Positions 15,695 to 24,088 of a DNA stretch of 64,000 bases are shown here, piece by piece. Source of the stretch: CAWKMN01 sp963850765. GTDB taxonomy: Bacteria > Chloroflexota > Anaerolineae > Aggregatilineales > Aggregatilineaceae. Positions within the stretch are counted from its first letter, which is position 1, and every line of letters starts with the position of its first letter. The position numbers and the translations under genes are program-made. A model generated the notes under the pieces. The model was not told where the DNA came from. It ran no database searches and worked only from the letters and a program-made list of their open reading frames with translations. Location: NCBI GenBank assembly GCA_963850765.1, contig CAWKMN010000009.1:620001-684000 (forward strand), written 5' to 3'.

Positions 15695-17218
15695 CTACCC
15701 CTGGTCTTCGTCCTCGCCTTCCTCTTCGCCTGGTTCGTCGCTTTCGTCCTCAAGGAGCTCGTCCTGGTCTTTGACCAGTTCATCCAACTGCTCGGTATCG
15801 TCGCGCACCTCGTCGATATAGTCCTGGGCCGCCGGGTTATCGTCGGCAGCCTTGTCGCCCATATCCACGATCGCGTCAGCTTCCGCGAATCCCCGGTCGA
15901 TCTCCGGCGGGGCGGCTTCGTCTTCCGCAGCGGGTTCGGGTTCGGTGTACTCTTCCATGGCCGCCGGTTCAGCGACTTCTTCGGCGGCGGGCGTCTCGGC
16001 GTACTCTTCGACGTCGGACGGTTCGGCGCTCTCTTCCACAGCGGGCGGCGCGGCTTCTTCCTGATCCACGCCCCAACGCTGCGTAAAGCCCACCCGCCGC
16101 TGATCCGGTTCCAGCCGGCTGATGCGAAGCTGCAAGCGGTCGCCCTTCTTGACGTAGCTGTGGGGTTCCTTCAGGCTGCCGTCGCCCATCTCGCTCAGGT
16201 GGAGCAGACCTTCCAGCCCGTCATCCAGCGCGATAAACGCGCCAAAATCGACCACGTTGGTCACGGTCCCTTCGACCAGCATCCCCTCGTAGTAGTTTTC
16301 GAGCGCCTTATCCCACGGATCGGGCAGCAGGCGTTTGCGGCTGAGCGCGATCCGGTTGGACTCGCGATCCAGGCTGAGCACGTACACGTCGATCTCATCC
16401 CCGACACGCAGCACGTCGCGCGGGTGATCGACGCGGTGCCATGCCAGTTCGCTGACGTGGATCAGCCCATCCGCGCCGCCGAGATTGACGAACGCGCCAA
16501 AATCGCGCAGGCCGGTGACGGTGCCGCGTACCATGTCACCTTCGTTCAGTTCGGCCAGCAGGCGGGCTTTCTGCTGGGCGCGCCATTCGCGCTGCGCTTC
16601 GCGTTCCGAGAAGATCAGCCGGCGGCGATCCTGATCCACTTCGATCACCTTCACGCCGAGCTTTTCACCCCTCAACCCATCCAGGGCGTCGCGGCGCTCG
16701 TTGCCTTGCAGCCCGGCACTGACCGTCACCATATGCGAGGATGGGATAAACCCTTCGAGCATATTCCAGCGCACGAGGACCCCGCCGCGATTGTGGCCGG
16801 TCACGGTCACTTCGACCACTTCATCGTTTTCGAGCAGGCGGCGCGCGTTATCCCAATCGTACTGCTGAAGCCCCATATTGATTGAGACGATCAGGTTGCC
16901 TTCACTGTCGCGCGGGTTGAGGACATAGACCGGCACCTGCTGGCCCTCTTGCAGCGACCGGCGGAACTGGGGATCCAGGCGTTCCAGATCTTGAGCTGTG
17001 ACGATGCCATCCTGCTTGGCACCCATGTCCACGATGATTTCGTTTGATTCGATCTGCAGGATAATCGCATTGCGGATCTCGCCGCGCTGCGGGGGCGCGT
17101 AATCAAACGATGCCTCCAGCATTTCCATGAAGCTCTGGCCCTCATCCTCTGCACTGTCCGAGGGTGTGGGTTGGCCGTTAGGGGGCGTCTGCTGCTGCTT
17201 GTTTTCCTCGAAGTCCAT
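15695..17218 (-). CDS. S1 RNA-binding domain protein (four S1 repeats, long acidic tail)
   Basis: 507 residues, intact. Four S1 domains lie at about 38-110, 125-212, 225-298 and 312-385; the third carries the canonical GLRDFGAFVNLGGADGLIHV and the fourth VVDFGAFIALDDG. Residues 386-507 are a Glu/Asp/Ala/Pro-rich acidic tail ending EEGEDEDQG. It is a paralogue of the four-domain protein directly downstream; both resemble ribosomal protein S1, and which one is the true ribosomal S1 cannot be decided here. The N-terminal ~35 residues are Gln/Glu-rich. Transcribed on the minus strand from a gap with a possible promoter at 17417-17445. Confidence 0.88.
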   Translation of the reverse strand: MDFEENKQQQTPPNGQPTPSDSAEDEGQSFMEMLEASFDYAPPQRGEIRNAIILQIESNEIIVDMGAKQDGIVTAQDLERLDPQFRRSLQEGQQVPVYVLNPRDSEGNLIVSINMGLQQYDWDNARRLLENDEVVEVTVTGHNRGGVLVRWNMLEGFIPSSHMVTVSAGLQGNERRDALDGLRGEKLGVKVIEVDQDRRRLIFSEREAQREWRAQQKARLLAELNEGDMVRGTVTGLRDFGAFVNLGGADGLIHVSELAWHRVDHPRDVLRVGDEIDVYVLSLDRESNRIALSRKRLLPDPWDKALENYYEGMLVEGTVTNVVDFGAFIALDDGLEGLLHLSEMGDGSLKEPHSYVKKGDRLQLRISRLEPDQRRVGFTQRWGVDQEEAAPPAVEESAEPSDVEEYAETPAAEEVAEPAAMEEYTEPEPAAEDEAAPPEIDRGFAEADAIVDMGDKAADDNPAAQDYIDEVRDDTEQLDELVKDQDELLEDESDEPGEEEGEDEDQG

Positions 17219-17416
17219 GCTTTGCTTTCCACCTTGTGTTGGGAACCGACTCGTTCACTGGCCGCGACTTACTGTCACTTGCCATGATGTCATGCCACCG
17301 TGCAATATTCGCAGTCCGCCACCCATCCACCTCGCTATAAACTAAGATTATAGATGAAATTTCGGAAGTGGTGGTTATTCCAGCGTTTTAACTCGACTGT
17401 GAACACCATGCATTAA

Positions 17417-17445
17417 AGTATAGCTTGAGGCGTATTTTGAAACAA
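17417..17445 (-). promoter_or_regulatory. Possible promoter of the upstream S1-domain gene
   Basis: Minus strand: TTGTTT at 17440-17445, 17-base spacer, TATACT at 17417-17422. The -35 is weak. A separate TATAAT occurs at 17347-17352 without a good -35. Both are in the AT-rich part of the 576-base gap 17219-17794. Confidence 0.35.
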
Positions 17446-17505
17446 GCATATTTTGACTGGGACCGGCAGCAGGCGCTGTTGCGCGTCAGCGGGTGGTTTA
17501 CCTCA

Positions 17506-17720
17506 CCCCCGGCCCCTCTCCACACGCGGAGAGGGGAGATCGCGCGGTACAGCCCATGTTGAGAGATGCTGGACGGCGTTGATGGACGCAGGCCTCACCC
17601 CCCGGCCCCCTCTCCAGCCGAGCTAGAGAGGGGGAGTGCAGTGCTGCTGGTGTTTCCCTCTCCCTGGCTTGGCCGTACCCTGGCTTTGCCAGGACAGAGG
17701 GCAGGGTGAGGGGCGTTTGA
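17506..17720. repeat. Cluster of G/C-rich dispersed hairpin repeats
   Basis: Three fragments of the CCTCTCC-type family in a row: one with the stem CCCCTCTCC / GGAGAGGGG around ACACGC, one with CTAGCTCGG-type loop and one containing CCCTCTCCCTGGCTTGG. No gene in the gap. Confidence 0.6.
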
Positions 17721-17794
17721 CGCGGGCAGGGCCCAATATGGAACCGTGCGCGCCGATTCGATGACTAATGGGGCAGCGTGGTAAAGGAGTGCTT

Positions 17795-18361
17795 GTGGAC
17801 AACTTGACCAAACCCCGCGACGCCTGGGATGACCCGCAGCTGGTCCAGGCGATCGGGCGGGGGGATACGCTGGCTCTTGAGGAGCTTTACCGGCGGCACG
17901 GGCTGGCGCTGCTGTCGTACCTGATCGGTCAGGTGGGCGATGCGGCGCTGGCCGAGGAGATCCTGCAAGACGTGATGCTGGCGGTCTGGCAGGGATCGGC
18001 TGCCTTCCGGGGCGAGAGCCGGGTCACGACGTGGCTGCTGGCGATCGCGCGGCGGCGGGCCATCACTGCCCGGCAGAGGCCACGCCTGACGGCTGTACCC
18101 CTGCACGAAGACGCTCCGGCTGCGGGACCGGGGCCGCTCGAATCCCTGGTGCACCAGGACGAGCAGGCTGCACTCCGCGCGGCGCTGGATCAACTGCCGG
18201 CGGATCAGCGCGAAACGCTCGAATTGATCTTTTACCACGAACTGACCGGGCCGGAAGCGGCGGCCGTGCTGGGGGTTGCTCCCGGCACGATCAAGAGCCG
18301 TCTCAACCGGGCCAAGACTCTGCTGCAACGCGTGTACCGTTTGCGGGAGCACACCCCATGA
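17795..18361 (+). CDS. ECF-family RNA polymerase sigma factor
   Basis: About 188 residues from a GTG at 17795, chosen because AAAGGAG lies five bases upstream; an in-frame ATG at 17768 lacks a ribosome site. Region 2 is seen in ALEELYRRHGLALLSYLIGQ, LAEEILQDVMLAVWQGSAAF and VTTWLLAIARRRAI; region 4 in LDQLPADQRETLELIF and the helix-turn-helix GPEAAAVLGVAPGTIKSRL. Region 3 is absent, as in ECF sigmas. The stop overlaps the next gene's ATG (ATGA), whose N-terminus is a zinc-binding anti-sigma domain, the classical sigma/anti-sigma arrangement. Confidence 0.92.
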   Translation: MDNLTKPRDAWDDPQLVQAIGRGDTLALEELYRRHGLALLSYLIGQVGDAALAEEILQDVMLAVWQGSAAFRGESRVTTWLLAIARRRAITARQRPRLTAVPLHEDAPAAGPGPLESLVHQDEQAALRAALDQLPADQRETLELIFYHELTGPEAAAVLGVAPGTIKSRLNRAKTLLQRVYRLREHTP

Positions 18362-20210
18362 AACACTGGCTGGACGAACTGCCGTTTTACATCGCCGGAA
18401 CAATGCCCGCGTCCGATCGTGCCGCGCTCGAACATCACGTGCGGGAATGCGCGCAGTGCCGCGAGTCGCTGCACGAGTGGCAGCATATCGCGAACGCCGT
18501 GCGGACCACCGCGGCGGGGCGGGTCCGGCGGCTGCCCCCGCTGCATGGATCGTATCGACCGGGTGTGCCGATCACCGGCAATGGCCGGGTATCTCAGGAG
18601 GAGCGATCTATGTTGAACAGTGCGTATTCATCTGCACATGAAACCCGTCCGCGCCAGCCGGTGCTGACGCTGGCCGCTGCGCTGCTGCTGGTGATCCTGC
18701 TGGGCAGCGTGCTGCTCGCCGTCGCCCTGCGGAATGACGATACGTTAATCCCGGCGGGCGGACCGGCGGGTGATCAGAGTTCAGCCGGCATGATGCAGGC
18801 GACTGCCACCGCATCGCCCACGATTCCGCCGACCCCGCTGGACATCGTCACGGCGACGACCGCGCCGCATACCACCGTGCCGGTTATCACTTCAACGCCG
18901 TTCGCCACGATATGGCCGCCCACGGTGATCCCGGCGGAGGGAGAAATCGCCACGCCGACTCCCGCCGCGTTGCCCCTGGACACGATGCCGACACCCACAC
19001 CAATCCCATTCACTGTGCAGCCTGCCGGCCCGCACCCCGCAGACCCTCCGATCTCCGCGCGGCTGGACGGCGTGCCGCACGAGTATCAGACGTGGAACAA
19101 CTTCGGCCCGGCGGCTCTGTCGATGGCGCTGCGTTACTGGGGTTGGGATGCATCAGCAGTAGCGGCGCAATCTGGCTTAAGACCCAATTCCGAAGATAAG
19201 AGCGTCAGCCCGTGGCAGATGGTGTACTATGTCAACCAGTTCACGGATTACAAAGCGATTTACCGCCTTGGTGGCACCACGGAACTGCTGCGCCGTCTGA
19301 TCGGGGCGGGCTTCCCGGTGATCATCCAGACAGGGATTCAGCCGGAGGGCGAGGACTGGATGGGCCATTACCGGGTGATCTGGGGTTACGAAGGCTCGCA
19401 GAAGTTCCTGCTCCATGACAGCTACTTAGGGCCAGATCGCAGCTTGTTTGCTGACGAGATCGAGACCGGCTGGCGTGAGTTCGCGCACACGTTTATCGTC
19501 GTTTACGATCCCGCCCGCGAGATGGATCTGCGGCTGGCGCTTGGCGCGTATGCGGATCCCGGTCGCGGCGGCGGGTGCGGCGCTTATTGCTCGCCAGATG
19601 GGAGCAGGATGGATTCGCTGGCGATGCGTGGGGAGCGTTCAGTCTCGGCACGGCTTATGTTACAGTGGGAGACTTCGACCGCGCGGTAGAGATGTACGAT
19701 CGGGCGTTAAGGTTGGGGCTGCCATGGCGCGCGCTGTGGTACCAGTTCGGGCCATTTGAGGCGTATTTCCATACCGGGGATTATCAGAATGTAATCGCAC
19801 TGGCGGACAATACGCTGGCGACGACTGACTATGTCGAAGAGTTGTTTTACTGGAAAGGTATGGCTCTCGCGGCGCAGGGAGACGCGGAAGCCGCCGCCGA
19901 GCAGTTTGCCCGCGTACTCGAACTGAACCCGAATTTCTTCACCGCGCAGACCGAGTACTTCCGCCTGGAAAGCGCCTCGTTCAACCTGCCGCCGCAGATG
20001 ATCAACCTGATGGAGGTCATGGAGGAGTTGCCCCGCACACCGGACGCGACCGCGCTGCCGCCGACGGTAGTTCCACCGGACAGCCTGTCCGCCACGCTCG
20101 ATTACACCGCCACGGCGATCATCGAGACCGCGACGGCGATGTCCGCTGTCACCGCCACGCCGATCATCGTGGTGCCGGTGGTCAGTCCGACGCCGACAGC
20201 GGCCGATTAA
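18358..20210 (+). CDS. Anti-sigma (ZAS) / membrane / C39-like / TPR fusion protein, catalytic Cys replaced, frameshifted
   Basis: The ATG overlaps the sigma-factor stop. Domains: zinc anti-sigma motif His27-x3-Cys31-x2-Cys34; one membrane helix at about 97-120; a Thr/Pro-rich spacer to about 230; a C39-like peptidase fold (QTWNNFGPAALSMALRYWGW, GHYRVIWGYEG, LLHDSY). At the position of the peptidase nucleophile (usually NNCGPA) this protein has Phe249, while His337 and Asp354 remain. After LGAYADP the frame is lost between about 19560 and 19620 and a second frame (to 20210) gives TPR helices (GDAWGAFSLGTAYVTVGDFD, AAEQFARVLELNPNF) and a Thr/Pro tail. The domain order puts the zinc motif inside and the C39-like part outside the cell. 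It probably senses an extracellular ligand and controls the adjacent sigma factor. Confidence 0.8.
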
Positions 20211-20212
20211 CC

Positions 20213-20300
20213 TCACCCCCCGTCCCCCCTCTCCACACGCGGAGAGGGGGAGCCGGCCGCGAGCAAGTCCCTTCTCCATCGCATGGAGAGGGGATAGCGT
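20213..20300. repeat. G/C-rich dispersed hairpin repeats
   Basis: Two stem-loops of the CCCCTCTCC / GGAGAGGGG family, one with ACACGC in the loop and one with an ATCGCATG loop, between convergent genes. Confidence 0.6.
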
Positions 20301-20332
20301 GCTTGCCACGCCAGGGGTGAGTCCGGCGAAGC

Positions 20333-21199
20333 TTATCCGCACGCCTCGCACAGCAGCACGACGGTGTTTCCATCCGGATCGTGCAGGGTGGGCGCGCTGC
20401 CGTTGCTCACCTCGATCCCGGCGGCGGTGAGCCGCTGCACCAGCATATCGCGGCTGGCGTCATCGGGCAGGGTGATCGCATACGAAATCAGCCCAACGGC
20501 GTTTGGAGCGGGGCGGGGCGCGTTGTGCCCGGCCCAGATGTTCAGCCCCAGATGGTGATGATAGCCGCCCGCCGCGACGAACAGTGCGCCCGGATAGGTG
20601 CGCTGCGTCACGTCGAAGCCGAGCAGCCCGCTGTAAAACGCCTCCGCGCGGTTCAGATCGCTTACCTGCAAATGCATATGCCCGATATCCGTGTCGCTGT
20701 CGATCCCATCCCATGGCGCGCCATCCGCCTGGGCCAGCAGATCCTCCGCGTCGAGCGGATCCGTCACCATCGTGACCTGATCGCCCCTCCACGACCACTC
20801 CGCGCGCGGTCGGTCGGTATACAGTTCCAGCCCGTTGCCGTCGGGATCGGGCAGGTAGATCGCCTCGCTCACGCCATGATCGGCGGCTCCTTGCAGCGGC
20901 CAGCGCTGCTGGACCAGTTCGCGCAGCACTCTTGCCAGCGCGCGACGGTTGGGCAGCCGGATCGCCACGTGATAGAGGCCGGTGGTGCGAGGTTGTCGCG
21001 CCGGGGCGTCGGGTTGGGAGGTCAGCAGGATATGGGCGGGCAGCCCCCCGCTGGCCGAGAGCACCGCCGAGTCCGTGCCACGCTCGATCTCGCGGAAACC
21101 GAGCCGATCACGATAAAAGGCCAGCGCGCGATCCTGGTCGGTCACACGCAGGTGGACAAAGCCGATATGCGCGGCTTCGGGCAGACGAAATTCGTTCAT
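20333..21199 (-). CDS. Two-domain VOC (glyoxalase/ring-cleavage dioxygenase) family protein, CatE-like
   Basis: 288 residues from the ATG at 21199 (GGAG upstream); a longer frame to 21277 lacks a ribosome site. Two VOC modules in tandem: HIGFVHLRVTDQDRALAFY with DPDGNGLELYTD, and DIGHMHLQVSDLNRAEAFY with DPDGNTVVLLCE. His and Glu metal ligands are retained in each module pattern, as in CatE-type extradiol dioxygenases and related enzymes. The substrate is not determinable. Divergent from the PadR operon, with about 245 bases between that hold a G/C-rich repeat and the PadR promoter. Confidence 0.85.
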   Translation of the reverse strand: MNEFRLPEAAHIGFVHLRVTDQDRALAFYRDRLGFREIERGTDSAVLSASGGLPAHILLTSQPDAPARQPRTTGLYHVAIRLPNRRALARVLRELVQQRWPLQGAADHGVSEAIYLPDPDGNGLELYTDRPRAEWSWRGDQVTMVTDPLDAEDLLAQADGAPWDGIDSDTDIGHMHLQVSDLNRAEAFYSGLLGFDVTQRTYPGALFVAAGGYHHHLGLNIWAGHNAPRPAPNAVGLISYAITLPDDASRDMLVQRLTAAGIEVSNGSAPTLHDPDGNTVVLLCEACG

Positions 21200-21245
21200 G
21201 ATAGCTCCGTTATGGTTCACTGATGAGCGTTGCTTGTTCGATCCG

Positions 21246-21325
21246 TTAGCCTCATCCCTGGCCCCTCTCCATGCCATGGAGAGGGGAAAAGGGGCTGGGG
21301 GTTAAGGGGTGAGGCTAAAACCAAT
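21246..21325. repeat. G/C-rich dispersed hairpin repeat
   Basis: CCCCTCTCC / GGAGAGGGG stem around ATGCCAT, followed by a GGGGTTAAGGGGTGAGG tail, upstream of the PadR promoter. Confidence 0.55.
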
Positions 21326-21374
21326 CACTCAGAATGTAGCACATTAGAGATTGATCAGAATCCGCGCGGGCTGA

Positions 21375-21403
21375 TTGACTCGGCAGTTGAATTCAATTAC
21401 ACT
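21375..21403 (+). promoter_or_regulatory. Promoter of the PadR operon
   Basis: -35 TTGACT at 21375-21380, 17-base spacer, -10 TACACT at 21398-21403. The spacer contains one copy of the palindrome TTGAATTCAA. Confidence 0.65.
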
Positions 21404-21427
21404 TGGACTCAAGGATATTGAATTCAA
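21387..21427 (+). promoter_or_regulatory. Probable PadR operator (paired TTGAATTCAA palindromes)
   Basis: Perfect 10-bp palindromes TTGAATTCAA at 21387-21396 and 21418-21427, centres 31 bp apart, about three helical turns. Between them is a weaker dyad CTTG-GACT-CAAG. One copy is inside the promoter spacer and one just upstream of the ribosome site, a layout expected for autorepression. Confidence 0.6.
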
Positions 21428-21444
21428 TAGTCTTGGAGGTGCGA

Positions 21445-22008
21445 TTGAAACGACGCAGACATCCCTGGCACGATTTCTGGCAGCACGGGCCGCCGGGACC
21501 CAATCCCGGCGCGTGGCGCGACCTGTTCGAGCAGTTCCTCGGCCAGCCGCCGGAGCAGCACTGGATGTTCGGTGGGCGGCGGTTCCGCCCCTGGCAGATG
21601 GGCGAGGCATTTTTCAACCCGTTCGTGGCGATAGTGCTCAGCAAGGGCGGCGGGCTGCTGCCGCTGTACGTGCTGCACCTCCTGGATCAGCAGCCGCGCT
21701 ACGGTAACGAACTGATGACTCTGATCGAGGAGCGCACGTCGGGCGGCTGGGCGACGAATCCCGGCGCGATTTATCCGCTGCTGGACGATCTCGAAGCGCA
21801 GCAGTTTGTCGCGGGCGAGTGGGAAGATCCCGACAAGCGCACCGTGCGCCGCTACGGCATCACCGAGGCGGGCCGCGACGAACTGGACCGGCTCAAAGCG
21901 GTGATGCGCCCCAAGCTGCGCGAGGCGCTCGAAGTCCTGAAGGACATGCTCGAAGATCTGGACGACGAACCGGTAGAGAATGGAGAGGGTAGCCATACCG
22001 ATGAGTGA
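21445..22008 (+). CDS. PadR-family transcriptional regulator
   Basis: About 187 residues from a TTG at 21445, chosen because GGAGG lies six bases upstream; the ATG at 21403 coincides with the -10 box. An N-terminal Trp/Pro/Gly-rich stretch (about 1-60) precedes the winged-helix PadR domain: LLPLYVLHLLDQQPRYGNEL, SGGWATNPGAIYPLLDDLEA and RRYGITEAGRDELDRL. PadR proteins are usually ligand-responsive repressors. Its stop overlaps the start of the next small gene, and paired palindromes in the promoter suggest autoregulation. Confidence 0.9.
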   Translation: MKRRRHPWHDFWQHGPPGPNPGAWRDLFEQFLGQPPEQHWMFGGRRFRPWQMGEAFFNPFVAIVLSKGGGLLPLYVLHLLDQQPRYGNELMTLIEERTSGGWATNPGAIYPLLDDLEAQQFVAGEWEDPDKRTVRRYGITEAGRDELDRLKAVMRPKLREALEVLKDMLEDLDDEPVENGEGSHTDE

Positions 22009-22288
22009 AAAAGTCCTGTTTGAGATGCGGGTGAGCGAGGATGATGACGGCACGCACGTCGAGATCAACGCGGCCCCCGAGTGGCACGCCGCCCATGACG
22101 AGGTTCACGGCAGGCGGCATCGCGGCCGACATCATCACGGGTTCGCGTGGATGGGCTGCTGCGGCGCTGAGCATCGTGAGCACGGCGAGTCTCGACGCTC
22201 CGCCGCGGACGATCTGCGCCGCACGCTGGATTCGCTTCAGCAACTCTATGATGATCTGTACGGCAGTTCGGCCGAAGCTGTATCGTAA
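22001..22288 (+). CDS. Small His-rich protein of unknown function in the PadR operon
   Basis: 95 residues from the ATG at 22001, overlapping the PadR stop. The sequence starts with a short beta-like segment (EKVLFEMRVSEDDDGTHVEI) that resembles the start of the next gene's product, then a His/Arg-rich middle (GRRHRGRHHHGFAWMG, two Cys), then an amphipathic helix (SAADDLRRTLDSLQQLYDDL). I do not recognise a family. The His/Cys content suggests metal binding, which is inference only. Operon position suggests it is controlled by or works with the PadR regulator. Confidence 0.65.
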   Translation: MSEKVLFEMRVSEDDDGTHVEINAAPEWHAAHDEVHGRRHRGRHHHGFAWMGCCGAEHREHGESRRSAADDLRRTLDSLQQLYDDLYGSSAEAVS

Positions 22289-22314
22289 GCGTAAGAACAC
22301 ACGGAGGAAACACC

Positions 22315-22641
22315 ATGGAGAAGGTCATACAGGAATTCCGTATTATCGAGACGGACGACGGGTTTCGGATTGAGATCAAGGGCGACAAAGAGCAGCTGCG
22401 CGAGTTTGTCATGAGCCTCGATCCGCGCCACTGGATGCATCACGGCGGGGGCGAATGGAAGCCGCCGTTTGGGGGTCCGTTCCCGTGGAAAATGCGCTTT
22501 AAGCGCGGCGGATGGGGACCGTTCGGCTGGGGCGGCTGGGATGAGGGCGAGGAGGAAGAGGGCGACTCGCCCCGCCGCAAGCGCGGTCATCGTGGCTGGC
22601 AGTCGCATCACGGGGGCACAGAAGACGAGACCGTGAGGTAA
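22315..22641 (+). CDS. Small Gly/Trp/His-rich protein of unknown function in the PadR operon
   Basis: 108 residues; GGAGG lies upstream of the ATG. The N-terminal ~40 residues (EFRIIETDDGFRIEIKGDKE) share their pattern with the preceding small protein. The rest is Gly-, Trp-, His- and Phe-rich (FGGPFPWKMRFKRGGWGPFG), with acidic and basic patches. No known family is recognised. It is the third gene of the PadR operon, and the similarity of the two small proteins' N-termini suggests they are related or interact. Confidence 0.65.
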   Translation: MEKVIQEFRIIETDDGFRIEIKGDKEQLREFVMSLDPRHWMHHGGGEWKPPFGGPFPWKMRFKRGGWGPFGWGGWDEGEEEEGDSPRRKRGHRGWQSHHGGTEDETVR

Positions 22642-22654
22642 GAAAAGTCGAACC

Positions 22655-22799
22655 GCCGGCCCCATCTCCATGCCGTGGAGAGGGGAGATCACGACATCTG
22701 GGTAGGGGTGGGTTCACAAACCTGCCCTGGGCGACCCACTGGGTCGCCCCTACATTGCAGCCGTGTTTTTTGTAGGGGCGTATCGCAATACGCCCCTAC
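22655..22799. repeat. Dispersed repeats including P28 copy 3 (22772-22799)
   Basis: Contains a GGCCCC...GGAGAGGGG hairpin at about 22655-22687, a GGGCGACCC/GGGTCGCCC inverted repeat at about 22728-22747 and a 28-bp palindrome at 22772-22799 (arms GTAGGGGCGTATCG and CAATACGCCCCTAC, one substitution at the centre). Confidence 0.75.
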
Positions 22800-22839
22800 G
22801 ATGCCACCCATCTGCTCCGGCCGTACATTTGGGGTGAGG

Positions 22840-23901
22840 CTAACTCTCCCGCTTGCCGTACACGTCATCCAGCAGGCCGGACATCAGGCTGGCGACGTAG
22901 CGGACGGCGCTCACCGCCCGCCCGTAGCGCATCCGCGTAGGACCAAGCACGCCAAGCGCGCCGCGCGCTTCCGGCGTCCCATAGCGGCCCAGCACCATGC
23001 TGAGATGGCTCAGGTTCTCCCAGCGACCCTCGCCCGCCACCACGATCTGCACGTCCGGCTCGTCATAGGCCAGCGTATCGCGCAGGATGTTTTCGAGCAG
23101 ATCGTCTTCTTCGAGCACGCGGAGCACCTGCTGGGTTTCATGCTCGCTCAGCGTCGAGAGACTCTCCCGCAGCCCGTAACGATAGACGTCGCGCGCGCTC
23201 TGCTGGTTGACCTGAAGCATCGCGTCCGCCACGAGATCCCCGATCTCGCGCACCAGCTCATCCGAGTGGGCGCGCGTCTTGGCGCGGACCTGTTCGGCGG
23301 TCAGCCGGTCATTCGACTGGTTGATGATCTGCGCCGTGCGCGAGAGCACTTCCTGCGGGACGGTATCGGCCAGCGTGAGAAGCTGCTGGTGAACGCTGCC
23401 GCCTTGCAGCACCAGCACCATCAGCACGAGCCGTCCCTGCGTGCTGATCAGTTCCAGGTGTTTGAAGTGGTTCTCGACGGCGCGCGGCGGGGTTGCCAGC
23501 GCCGCCATCTTGGCCGTGCGCGAGAGCGCCATCGCCGCCACGCGCGGCCATTCGTCCACGTTCTGCTGCTTGAACGACTCGGCAATACTGCGGCGTTCCT
23601 GCGGCGATAACTGCGCGATCTTGAGCAGGCGCTGGACAAAATAGCGGTAGCCCTTGCGCGTCGGGATGCGCCCCGCCGACGTGTGCGGCGCTTCGATCAG
23701 CCCCAGTTCTTCCAGTGTGACCATGTCGTTGCGGACGGTGGCACTGCTCACGTCCAGGTCAAACTGCTCGACCAGCGTCTTCGAGCCGATGGGCTGCGCG
23801 CTGTGGATGTGTTCGCGCACGATCAGTGATAAGATAGTCTCCTGGCGTTCCGTCAGGTTGGGTAGCTGCGACTCGGCAGGTGGGGAATCAGGTGTTGACA
23901 T
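22840..23901 (-). CDS. hrcA: Heat-inducible transcription repressor HrcA
   Basis: 353 residues from the ATG at 23901; a longer open frame to 24123 is out of context. The winged-helix N-terminus reads LTERQETILSLIVREHI, SAQPIGSKTLVEQF, SSATVRNDMVTLEELGLI and PHTSAGRIPTRKGYRYFV, the HrcA signature. The C-terminal GAF-like domain ends GVLGPTRMRYGRAVSAVRYV. HrcA represses groE and dnaK operons by binding CIRCE. I did not find a CIRCE element next to it, and no chaperone genes are in the window. Divergent from trxA. Confidence 0.95.
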   Translation of the reverse strand: MSTPDSPPAESQLPNLTERQETILSLIVREHIHSAQPIGSKTLVEQFDLDVSSATVRNDMVTLEELGLIEAPHTSAGRIPTRKGYRYFVQRLLKIAQLSPQERRSIAESFKQQNVDEWPRVAAMALSRTAKMAALATPPRAVENHFKHLELISTQGRLVLMVLVLQGGSVHQQLLTLADTVPQEVLSRTAQIINQSNDRLTAEQVRAKTRAHSDELVREIGDLVADAMLQVNQQSARDVYRYGLRESLSTLSEHETQQVLRVLEEDDLLENILRDTLAYDEPDVQIVVAGEGRWENLSHLSMVLGRYGTPEARGALGVLGPTRMRYGRAVSAVRYVASLMSGLLDDVYGKRES

Positions 23902-23990
23902 GGCAGATTCTCGACAATGGTTTCCCTTTGTGGTGAGCATAGCATGCCCCGCCGGGCACGTCAACGCCGCGCATACGTACCAAGTCGCCA

Positions 23991-24019
23991 TGGGCAGCGT
24001 GGCACGAGTCGTGTATAAT
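23991..24019 (+). promoter_or_regulatory. Probable trxA promoter
   Basis: TGGGCA at 23991-23996 (4 of 6 to consensus), 17-base spacer, TATAAT at 24014-24019, 70 bases before the trxA start. Confidence 0.45.
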
Positions 24020-24088
24020 ACTTTGACACCAAAATAATTATCTGCATTTTGGGTAACACAACGCGAGAAAAGGAGCGACATTAGGCGC

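Noticed and set aside
23900..24088. CIRCE operator between hrcA and trxA
   Set aside because: I looked for TTAGCACTC and GAGTGCTAA arms and did not find them.
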